This document shows positions 1 through 4,644 of a stretch of DNA of 6,179 nucleotides, piece by piece (within the stretch, counting starts at the first letter, position 1; the number at the start of each line of letters is the position of its first letter). Source of the DNA: Cyanobacteria bacterium UBA11372 (GTDB lineage Bacteria; Cyanobacteriota; Cyanobacteriia; Cyanobacteriales; Aerosakkonemataceae); assembly GCA_003486675.1 (NCBI GenBank), contig DNGG01000188.1, forward strand, positions 1-6,179. Direction: 5' to 3'. Under the pieces are notes generated by a model. That model was not told the DNA's origin, made no database searches, and saw nothing but the letters and a program-made list of their open reading frames with translations. A program made the translations under genes and the position numbers.

Positions 1-144
1 TATATGTTGATGTGTAGCATTATCAAGGGAAATTGGTATAAGGACGGGGTTTACCAGACATTTTTGATTGTTGCCAATTGTGTTGATAAACCCGCCCCGC
101 CCGCGATGATTGAAAAGCTTAAGTAGCATGATAAGCAACATATA
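1..144. repeat. Possible miniature inverted-repeat element in spacer
   Basis: The first nine bases, TATATGTTG (1-9), are the exact reverse complement of CAACATATA at 136-144. Inside, GGACGGGGTTTA (42-53) and TAAACCCGCCCC (87-98) form an imperfect inverted pair (9 of 12 positions, with a perfect GGGTTTA/TAAACCC core). A direct repeat GTAGCATtAT/GTAGCATgAT occurs at 14-23 and 123-132. No coding region is visible. Terminal plus internal inverted repeats in a 144-bp non-coding block resemble a small non-autonomous element or a folded intergenic repeat. The window begins exactly at the left repeat, so neither the full extent nor a target duplication can be judged. It lies just 3' of the DUF2127-like gene and may act as that transcript's end structure. 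Confidence 0.3.
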
Positions 145-152
145 TTTTATTA

Positions 153-614
153 TTATTTTGGTTTTTTGAAATCAAACAGCAAATACAATAAAATCGCCAA
201 ATTTACCACAAACACAATTAACTTTATCGGGGATATTCCTTTGATTAATTCCCAAATTTCTAAAGGCAAGCTAATTCCAACTAAACCAATTACTAACAAG
301 CTAGCCCATTTTTTTTCAAACCACAAACCAACCGCTTCTATTACCGTTACAACTGCATAAACTCCGGCAAAAATTCCACTAAACTGTAGAGATTTAGGGT
401 TGACGCTTAAAAATTTGCTTAATATAAACCTAATAATTTCTCGCTTTCCTTCTAATACATATTGATTGGCAAAATTATCAATAGTTTGATAATTTTTCAG
501 GGCTAATAATAACGCTATAGAACTGATAGCAACCAGTCCAGCTACCAAACTTTTATAAATGACAATTGCAACTAAAGCACGCGATCGCTTTCGTCTCCGA
601 TTTCTTTGACTCAT
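153..614 (-). CDS. Small integral membrane protein, DUF2127-like
   Basis: This encodes a 153-residue protein of unknown function in the inner or thylakoid membrane. A very basic N-terminus (residues 5-12, mostly R and K) is followed by four probable membrane segments at about 12-39, 78-98, 103-121 and 130-147. The loop between the first two (about 40-77) is polar. The pattern VIEAVGLWFEKKWA (91-104) then SLPLEIWELI (115-124) matches my memory of DUF2127 (predicted membrane protein) families, and the length fits them. The ATG at 614 has no Shine-Dalgarno sequence. A 20-bp imperfect hairpin ends only 10 nt upstream of it, where a ribosome-binding site would normally lie. The gene follows hemA on the same strand after 80 nt and could be read through from it. 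A functional link to tetrapyrrole synthesis is not shown. The family call is from pattern recognition only. Confidence 0.7.
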   Translation of the reverse strand: MSQRNRRRKRSRALVAIVIYKSLVAGLVAISSIALLLALKNYQTIDNFANQYVLEGKREIIRFILSKFLSVNPKSLQFSGIFAGVYAVVTVIEAVGLWFEKKWASLLVIGLVGISLPLEIWELIKGISPIKLIVFVVNLAILLYLLFDFKKPK

Positions 615-624
615 ATAAATATTG

Positions 625-676
625 AGATGGCAGATTCCAGATTTAATTTAGCTCTAAAATCTGCAATCTGCCATCT
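625..676. repeat. Palindromic repeat, copy 1 (3' of hemA)
   Basis: AGATGGCAGATT (625-636) pairs perfectly with AATCTGCCATCT (665-676). After one C/C mismatch (637/664), seven more pairs follow (638-644 with 657-663), leaving a 12-nt loop. The element begins 18 nt past the hemA stop codon and ends 10 nt before the DUF2127-like start. The right arm shares an identical 18-mer (653-670) with a second palindrome at 2080-2097. There is no U-tract after the stem on the minus strand, so it looks like a REP-like 3'-end structure rather than a classical rho-independent terminator. Confidence 0.75.
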
Positions 677-694
677 GAAATACCCTTTTATCAG

Positions 695-1990
695 CTAACC
701 AAATTGTTCGCCGGTAGAGTCGGCTTCGAGGTTAAACAGCATTTCCAAAGTTTGCATCGCTTTGCGTCGCGCTTCGATATCTTGCTGCGCCCGTAATTGT
801 ACCATCGGGTCGTGAAGAATTTTATTGATAATACCCCGCGTCAGGTTTTCAATTACACCTTGATGGCGTTCGGAAAATTCCGTACCCAGACGAGATAAAG
901 CTTTTTCTAACTCTTGGGCGCGGATAGTTTCCATTTTATTTCGCAAGCAGTTGATTGTCTCAACAGTATCGAGACTGCGCCACCAGCTATCAAAAGCTTC
1001 GACTTCTTCTTCTAACAATACGGCGGCTTCTTGCGCCATTTGTCGCCGACTTTCTTGATTTTGAGCTACTACAGCTTTTAAGTCATCGACATTAAATGCT
1101 TTGACATTAGCCAATCCGTTGACATCTCCATCTACGTTGCGGGGTACGGAAATATCAAATAACATTAAAGAGCAACTGGCTGTTAATACCGCTTCCAATT
1201 TGGTGCGATTTAACAGCGGTTCAGTGGAAGAAGTACTGGTAAAAACAATATTCGCTGCGGCAACAACTGGCATCATTTCTGATAGGGGGTGCAGTTGTAT
1301 TTGTGCTTCGGGAAATTGATTGGCTAATTCTTGCGATCGCTGCATCGAACGATTCACAATTGCAATCTGAGTTGCGCCCTTCGCCAACAAATGCTGTACC
1401 AACAGGCGCGACATTTTTCCAGCCCCCAAAATTGCCACCTTACAAGCAGCTAGATTATCTGCTTTCATGTGGGCTAATTCTACCGCCGCCGAACTGATAG
1501 ATACAGCACCCGTCCCGATACTGGTTTCGGTGCGGACTCGCTTACCTGCGGTGAGCGCTTGTTTAAATAATCGATTGAGAATTGACCCAATTCCCTTGTA
1601 TTGTTGGCCTAATTTATGCGTATTTTTGACTTGAGCGAGAATTTGTCCTTCACCTAACACCAAACTATCCAAACCAGCCGAAACGCGCATCAAGTGCATC
1701 ACCGCGTCTTGGTGGAGCAGGATAAACAGGTGCTTCCGCAGGTGAGGAACGGGTATTTTGCTATGTTCGGAAAGAAATTGGGTTACTTCCCGGACACCGG
1801 GTTCGGTTTCCTTAGCGACGATGTAAATTTCCAGACGGTTGCAGGTGCTGAGGATGGCGACTTCTTCGATGTGGGGGTAACTGAGGAGGTGAGCGATCGC
1901 GCCTTCCACCTGGGGTTCTGGAATGCTCAGTTTTTCCCGAACTTCTACGGTTGCGGTTTTATGGCTAAGTCCTACGACTGCAATATTCAT
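695..1990 (-). CDS. hemA: Glutamyl-tRNA reductase
   Basis: HemA reduces glutamate bound to tRNA-Glu to glutamate-1-semialdehyde with NADPH, the first committed step of C5 tetrapyrrole synthesis (haem, chlorophyll, phycobilins), in the cytoplasm. The 431-residue length is normal for the family. The N-terminal catalytic domain starts MNIAVVGLSHKTA and carries the nucleophilic cysteine C50 in LSTCNRLEIY (48-56). GLDSLVLGEGQILAQVK (106-122) and TAGKRVRTETSIGTGAVSIS (147-166) are signature stretches. The NADPH-binding motif is VAILGAGKM (185-193), with FDISVPRNVD (278-287) later in the Rossmann domain. The C-terminal part (about 310-425) is the helical dimerisation domain. The canonical N-terminus fixes the ATG at 1990, although no clear Shine-Dalgarno sequence precedes it. 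It lies 122 nt downstream of glpX on the same strand. No residue is visibly missing, so it should be active. Confidence 0.98.
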   Translation of the reverse strand: MNIAVVGLSHKTATVEVREKLSIPEPQVEGAIAHLLSYPHIEEVAILSTCNRLEIYIVAKETEPGVREVTQFLSEHSKIPVPHLRKHLFILLHQDAVMHLMRVSAGLDSLVLGEGQILAQVKNTHKLGQQYKGIGSILNRLFKQALTAGKRVRTETSIGTGAVSISSAAVELAHMKADNLAACKVAILGAGKMSRLLVQHLLAKGATQIAIVNRSMQRSQELANQFPEAQIQLHPLSEMMPVVAAANIVFTSTSSTEPLLNRTKLEAVLTASCSLMLFDISVPRNVDGDVNGLANVKAFNVDDLKAVVAQNQESRRQMAQEAAVLLEEEVEAFDSWWRSLDTVETINCLRNKMETIRAQELEKALSRLGTEFSERHQGVIENLTRGIINKILHDPMVQLRAQQDIEARRKAMQTLEMLFNLEADSTGEQFG

Positions 1991-1999
1991 TTTCTAAAG

Positions 2000-2011
2000 A
2001 GCAAGCTTGCT
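2000..2011. promoter_or_regulatory. 12-bp perfect palindrome upstream of hemA
   Basis: AGCAAGCTTGCT is a perfect palindrome ending 9 nt 5' of the hemA start codon, in the leader where a ribosome-binding site would lie. It directly abuts the heptamer array (sharing base 2011). It could be a dyad operator, a small mRNA hairpin or chance. A perfect 12-mer is expected about once or twice by chance in 6 kb, so a regulatory role is only a suggestion. Confidence 0.25.
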
Positions 2012-2043
2012 AATTGGTAATTGGTAATTGGTAATTGGTAATT
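2011..2043. repeat. Heptamer tandem repeat (TAATTGG)x4 upstream of hemA
   Basis: Four exact TAATTGG units (2011-2038) are followed by a partial TAATT (2039-2043). Short tandem repeats with a 7-bp period (STRR-type) are a known feature of filamentous cyanobacterial spacers. On the hemA transcript the unit reads CCAATTA. The array lies in the glpX-hemA spacer about 20 nt before the hemA start. Copy number is likely to vary between strains. Confidence 0.9.
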
Positions 2044-2045
2044 TC

Positions 2046-2110
2046 AAATTGCAGATTTCAGATTACAGATTAATTTAAATCTAAAATCTGCAATCTGAAA
2101 TCTCAAATTT
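2046..2110. repeat. Palindromic repeat, copy 2 (3' of glpX)
   Basis: AAATTGCAGATTTCAGATT (2046-2064) is complementary at 17 of 19 positions to 2092-2110. After one mismatch (2065/2091) six more pairs follow (2066-2071 with 2085-2090). The layout, outer stem then one mismatch then inner stem, is the same as in the copy at 625-676. TCTAAAATCTGCAATCTG is identical in both (2080-2097 and 653-670). It begins two bases past the glpX stop codon on the minus strand. No U-tract follows, so mRNA 3'-end protection or a dispersed repeat family is more likely than a simple terminator. Confidence 0.75.
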
Positions 2111-2112
2111 TC

Positions 2113-3153
2113 CTAGCGCAGTTGCACGTATTCGAGCTTGTCGAACATGTGGATTGTGTCTACAAATCGGGCTGTGCGCGATTGACTGGAAATTACCAGG
2201 CTTTGAGTCCGAGCGCCGTTGTGGAAGAACTGCACCCCTTGCATTAGTGTACCTGGGGTGATGCCGCAGGCGGCAAACAGAACAGTTTCGCCAGAAGCGA
2301 GTTCTTCGGCATTGTAGACGCGATCGCCGTCAGTAATTCCCATTTCATTCAGTCGCGCCAGGTTGCCTTCTTTGCTTTCGCCAATCAAACCTGTTTTGAC
2401 GACTTCGGGATCGTAAATCAGCTGACCTTGGAAGTGTCCGCCCAAGCAGCGCATAGCTGCTGCGGAGATTACGCCTTCTGGTGCTGCACCGATTCCCATC
2501 AAGCAGTGAATGCCCGAGCCAGCAAAAGCACAGCAAATTGCCGCAGAAACGTCGCCGTCGCTGATCAGGCGCACTCTGGCTCCCGCGTCGCGAATTTCTT
2601 GAATCAGTTCTTTGTGACGGGGACGATCCATTACTACTACTACCAATTCCTCAACGCTGCGGTTCATGCAATCAGAGAGGATTCTCAGGTTTTCGGTAGC
2701 AGATTTATTGATATCGACGTGACCCCGCGCCACGGGTGGTGCTGCCAACTTTTTCATGTAAAAGTCGGGTGCAGCAAACAACCCGCCTTTTTCCGAAATT
2801 GCCAACACAGCCATCGAACCATTTTGACCGTAGGCGACCAAGTTAGTGCCTTCGCAAGGGTCAACGGCGATGTCAATTTCAACCAGTTCGTCGGGGTTGC
2901 AGAATGCTTTGGCATCTTCGCGGGTGCAGATACCTACTTCTTCACCGATGTAGAGCATCGGAGCTTCATCCCGTTCCCCTTCACCGATAACGATCCGACC
3001 GCGCATGTGAATTTTGTTCATGCGTTCCCGCATCGCTTCCACAGCCACGTGATCGGCGGTGTTTTTTTCGCCTTTCCCCATCCAGCGAGCAGAAGCGATC
3101 GCTGCCTGCTCCACTACTTCAATAATTTCTAAACCGATGCTACTCTCGATCAC
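2113..3153 (-). CDS. glpX: Class II fructose-1,6-/sedoheptulose-1,7-bisphosphatase
   Basis: The enzyme removes the 1-phosphate from fructose-1,6-bisphosphate and sedoheptulose-1,7-bisphosphate, serving the Calvin cycle and gluconeogenesis in the cytoplasm. The 346 residues match cyanobacterial F/SBPases (about 345). The start IGLEIIEVVEQAAIASARWM (6-25) is characteristic. Expected metal and substrate residues of the GlpX family are visible: D34 in ADHVAVEAMR, E58 in GEGERDEAPM (57-66), D98 and E101 in DPCEGTN (98-104), ISDGDVSAAI (197-206), and E226 in GAAPEG (222-227). Cysteines C76 and C100 occupy positions that, as I recall, were discussed as a redox pair in the Synechocystis enzyme. The start is GTG at 3153. 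A strong GGAAGGA (3163-3169) lies 9 nt upstream, and no better in-frame start is needed. It is the first gene of the glpX-hemA run. Confidence 0.97.
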   Translation of the reverse strand: MIESSIGLEIIEVVEQAAIASARWMGKGEKNTADHVAVEAMRERMNKIHMRGRIVIGEGERDEAPMLYIGEEVGICTREDAKAFCNPDELVEIDIAVDPCEGTNLVAYGQNGSMAVLAISEKGGLFAAPDFYMKKLAAPPVARGHVDINKSATENLRILSDCMNRSVEELVVVVMDRPRHKELIQEIRDAGARVRLISDGDVSAAICCAFAGSGIHCLMGIGAAPEGVISAAAMRCLGGHFQGQLIYDPEVVKTGLIGESKEGNLARLNEMGITDGDRVYNAEELASGETVLFAACGITPGTLMQGVQFFHNGARTQSLVISSQSRTARFVDTIHMFDKLEYVQLR

Positions 3154-3162
3154 GGTGTCCGT

Positions 3163-3169
3163 CCTTCCA
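3163..3169 (-). promoter_or_regulatory. Shine-Dalgarno sequence for the glpX GTG start
   Basis: On the minus strand GGAAGGA precedes GTG (3153-3151) with a spacer of about 9 nt. It is the clearest purine-rich ribosome-binding site in the window and supports the non-ATG start. A little further upstream, GCGAA-GT-TTCGC (3183-3194) is a small 5-bp hairpin in the same leader. I could not assign -10 and -35 boxes with confidence. Confidence 0.6.
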
Positions 3170-3256
3170 GCTGCTTGATTTTGCGAAGTTTCGCGTGGCC
3201 TTACCAGTTTTAAAGTCTATCAGAATGGGGATCTCCACTTGAAGGGGTTCTGATAA

Positions 3257-3275
3257 CTTAGGCTACCAACCTAAG
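3257..3275. repeat. Small inverted repeat in glpX upstream spacer
   Basis: CTTAGG (3257-3262) and CCTAAG (3270-3275) are separated by 7 nt and can form a hairpin. The same hexamer pair, in the opposite order, forms the hairpin over the tnpB stop codon (3517-3536). It could be an unrelated short repeat or a remnant of a transposon end. Nothing else identifies it. Confidence 0.35.
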
Positions 3276-3293
3276 ACGGGACAGTTTGATCTA

Positions 3294-3320
3294 GGGACAA
3301 GGGGCACAAGGGGGACAAGG
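3294..3320. repeat. 9-bp tandem repeat, three units
   Basis: GGGACAAGG (3294-3302), GGCACAAGG (3303-3311) and GGGACAAGG (3312-3320) are three consecutive 9-bp units with one base change in the middle copy. The surrounding 3280-3435 shows no convincing gene. A 66-codon minus-strand frame crosses the array and reads low-complexity LVPLVPLVP, which looks like an artefact of the repeat. Confidence 0.8.
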
Positions 3321-3435
3321 GAGAAAATTATTCTCAGAGAACTTGCCCCGCTTGAGACTGGTAGCCATAAGTTAACTTTTGAGGGGGTTTGAGGAGCTAT
3401 AAGTCCCACGTTCCGTAGGGTTAGCCTTGGGATAC

Positions 3436-3486
3436 GAGGAAAAAGCTTGAAGATCGATGGCATACTTGTCCAGACTGCGGTTTTGA
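3436..3486 (+). pseudogene. Scrap of a second TnpB: zinc-ribbon half, plus strand
   Basis: Read on the plus strand from 3436, the sequence gives RKKLEDRWHTCPDCGF up to 3483. This resembles the second CxxC knuckle of TnpB zinc ribbons, where forms like (K)xLxDRWHxCPxCG are common just before the RuvC-III DRD motif. The reading then runs into the right-end hairpin of the opposite-facing tnpB element and stops making sense. Upstream the frame is quickly broken by stops (3414, 3420). About 16 residues are recognisable, so this is a suggestive rather than secure call. If right, one transposon inserted into another, with this scrap the older resident. Confidence 0.4.
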
Positions 3487-3536
3487 CATCCTCCCCGCCG
3501 TAGAACGGCGAGGATTCCTAAGACTGACGACTTAGG
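3484..3536 (-). ncRNA. Transposon right-end hairpins; putative omega-RNA scaffold
   Basis: On the minus strand a first hairpin, CCTAAG/CTTAGG with an 8-nt loop (3531-3536 with 3517-3522), overlaps the tnpB stop codon. A second hairpin follows, CGCCGT/ACGGCG with a 3-nt loop (3505-3510 with 3496-3501), extended by three pairs past one mismatch. The element then ends near GGATGTCAA. In IS200/IS605 elements the 3' end of tnpB plus the right end encodes omega-RNA (reRNA), and the guide lies immediately beyond the end. Here that would be the minus strand of roughly 3463-3482. Transcription is not shown by the sequence, and the partner TnpB is truncated, so any activity would require a TnpB from elsewhere. 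Confidence 0.45.
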
Positions 3537-3927
3537 TTTCTGCTTCTGTCCCTTTAGGGGTTTCGCACCAGCCGGATTCAGATTTACTCTGTTCGGGTCT
3601 TACGGTCGCTCCACAGACTGTAACGGCAAGCCCTGCCGCCAAAATGTTCTTAGCTGCATTGAGATCTCGGTCATGGTGCGTCCCGCAACTAGGACAATTC
3701 CATTCCCGAATATTCAACGGCATCTGTTCAACAATGTGACCGCAATTGCCACATCGTTTTGAACTCGGAAACCATCGGTCAATCAAGATTAAAGTGCGAC
3801 CGTACCAACCACACTTGTATTCAAGTTTTCTGACCAATTCACCCCAACTTGCATCGCTGATAGCTAGAGCGAGTTGGGGATTTTTAACCATGTTCTTCAC
3901 AGCTAAATTCTCGACGGCGATGGTTTC
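3532..3927 (-). pseudogene. tnpB: TnpB C-terminal fragment
   Basis: TnpB is the RNA-guided nuclease of IS200/IS605 elements and an ancestor of Cas12. About 132 codons remain of a usual 370-400. The recognisable sequence starts at TIAVENLAVKNMVKN (from 3924), which supplies the RuvC-II glutamate (codon 3912-3910), and continues with ISDASWGELVRKLEYKCGWYG. A four-cysteine zinc ribbon follows (KRCGNCG and WNCPSCG), then HDRDLNAAKNIL with the RuvC-III aspartate. The tail LAVTVCGATVRPEQSK is typical of cyanobacterial copies. The RuvC-I aspartate and the whole N-terminal nucleic-acid-binding region are missing, so it cannot be an active nuclease. The only start codon in frame is GTG at 3900, inside the conserved domain. 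The upstream side continues in frame across the junction into alien sequence until a stop at 3960. Confidence 0.9.
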
Positions 3928-4178
3928 TGAATATCCAGCGCCTTGTTGAAAAAAGCACTACTACCTGTAGGCAGAGAAAACTGTTGAAAGCTGTGAAATA
4001 AATTGCTACCTGCCCTTGTTCCTCCCTGAATAATGAGGGTATTACCCTCTGGCGTCACGGTGGAATTAACGGGCAAAGTAGCATCTGGAAAAATGTGTGC
4101 TGCCGTTGGTTGGGCTGGGAATAGAGCCAACCAAATACACCCGTTAAACACCCAGAATCGGATAGAACGCGCTTTCAT
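3903..4178 (-). pseudogene. Two-partner-secretion exoprotein, N-terminal fragment
   Basis: The first 84 codons (4178 to 3927) look like the beginning of a cyanobacterial filamentous-haemagglutinin-type (TpsA) exoprotein. There is a signal peptide with a basic start and hydrophobic core (residues 1 to about 27, ending PTAA). It is followed by PDATLPVNSTVTPEGNTLII (31-50), GGTRAGSNLFHSFQQFSLP (52-70) and SSAFFNKALDIQ (73-84), the opening strands of the TPS domain that a TpsB partner recognises. A TPS domain is normally about 250 residues and the full protein far longer. After Q84 the frame runs out of register through the tnpB sequence (KPSPSRI) to a stop at 3905-3903. The gene has therefore lost everything beyond the first third of its secretion domain. 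The ATG at 4178 has no strong ribosome-binding site. Its upstream region (4179-4322) is divergent with grxC. Confidence 0.85.
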
Positions 4179-4275
4179 TTACTGAGAGATATGATGTTGA
4201 GAAACATTATCTGGCAGGGATGGTATTTCGGGAGCGATCGCATCTGCCCATCCTGTATTTCCCTTTCCTTGCCAA

Positions 4276-4284
4276 TGATATACC
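4276..4284 (+). promoter_or_regulatory. Possible extended -10 promoter for grxC
   Basis: TGATATACC contains a TGn extension followed by TATACC (4279-4284), about 40 nt before the grxC start, so transcription could start near 4291. No convincing -35 box lies 16-18 nt upstream, which fits the extended -10 type but also weakens the call. The rest of the 144-nt divergent spacer (4179-4322) holds a HIP1 site (4234-4241) inside an imperfect inverted repeat, CAGGGATGG (4215-4223) with CCATCCTG (4248-4255). Confidence 0.3.
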
Positions 4285-4310
4285 CTAGATCCAGTTGACT
4301 CAGAAGAGAC

Positions 4311-4315
4311 AGGGA
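4311..4315 (+). promoter_or_regulatory. Ribosome-binding site for grxC
   Basis: AGGGA is followed by a 7-nt spacer and then the ATG at 4323. It supports the upstream start, which gives grxC its 18-residue N-terminal extension, over an internal start. Confidence 0.5.
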
Positions 4316-4322
4316 AAAGAAC

Positions 4323-4640
4323 ATGCTAGACTTCCTCAACCCTATCCTTGGTCGCCATCCAGAACGCATCAAAGCTAATGTAGAAATTTATACCTGGCAA
4401 ACCTGCCCCTACTGCATTCGATCGAAATTATTACTGTGGTGGAAAGGTGTCAACTACACCGAATACAAAATCGACGGCGACGAAGCAGCGAGAAATAAAA
4501 TGTCCGAACGAGCCAATGGACGCCGCACCGTACCGCAAATTTTTATTAATAACCAGCATATCGGCGGTTGTGACGACGTTTATGAGTTAGACGGAAAAGG
4601 TCAACTGGACACTTTATTAACTCAACCAGCAACAACTTAA
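4323..4640 (+). CDS. grxC: Glutaredoxin 3-type dithiol glutaredoxin
   Basis: This small cytoplasmic thiol-disulfide oxidoreductase uses glutathione to reduce protein disulfides and mixed disulfides. The thioredoxin-fold core begins at VEIYTWQTCPYC, with the CPYC active site at residues 28-31. The cis-proline motif TVP is at 69-71, followed by QIFINNQHIGGCDD (72-85), where GGCDD contributes to glutathione binding. Length is 105 residues, against about 85-90 for the minimal family. The extra is an 18-residue N-terminal segment (MLDFLNPILGRHPERIKA) that I recall from other filamentous cyanobacterial homologues and that is supported by the AGGGA site. tadA begins 4 nt after the stop codon, so the two are probably co-transcribed and perhaps translationally coupled. 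Confidence 0.95.
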   Translation: MLDFLNPILGRHPERIKANVEIYTWQTCPYCIRSKLLLWWKGVNYTEYKIDGDEAARNKMSERANGRRTVPQIFINNQHIGGCDDVYELDGKGQLDTLLTQPATT

Positions 4641-4644
4641 ATGC

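Larger units (their letters stand above)
3483..3927 (-). mobile_element. Decayed IS200/IS605-family (TnpB-only) element
   Basis: The block holds the C-terminal third of tnpB followed on the minus strand by two hairpins and a terminal GGAGGATGTCAA, the usual look of right ends in TnpB-only (IS1341-like) elements of cyanobacteria. The left end, any tnpA and the N-terminal two-thirds of tnpB are gone. Its inner border at about 3924-3930 is fused directly to an exoprotein gene. IS200/IS605 elements make no target duplication, so none is expected. It contains no HIP1 site. The right boundary could be a few bases either side of 3483. Confidence 0.7.

Noticed and set aside
1694..2020. 108-codon open frame antisense to the hemA 5' end
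   Set aside because: It is opposite well-conserved HemA catalytic sequence, and its tail crosses the heptamer array. It is a shadow of hemA.
2011..2043. Iterons of a replication origin
   Set aside because: The 7-bp units are too short and are contiguous, no replication initiator gene is nearby, and such heptamers are ordinary in cyanobacterial spacers.
2428..3132. 234-codon open frame antisense to glpX
   Set aside because: It lies wholly inside glpX, whose motifs are complete. The antisense peptide is rich in H, F and C and matches no fold I recognise. Long antisense frames are common opposite GC-biased codons.
3294..3320. CRISPR-like array
   Set aside because: The units are contiguous 9-mers without spacers. 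This is a simple tandem repeat.
3263..3463. 66-codon minus-strand frame in the glpX upstream spacer
   Set aside because: Its LVPLVPLVP stretch is simply the 9-bp tandem repeat translated, and no start signal or family resemblance is visible.
4175..4372. 65-codon minus-strand frame in the divergent spacer
   Set aside because: It overlaps the grxC start and its promoter region and shows no family features.
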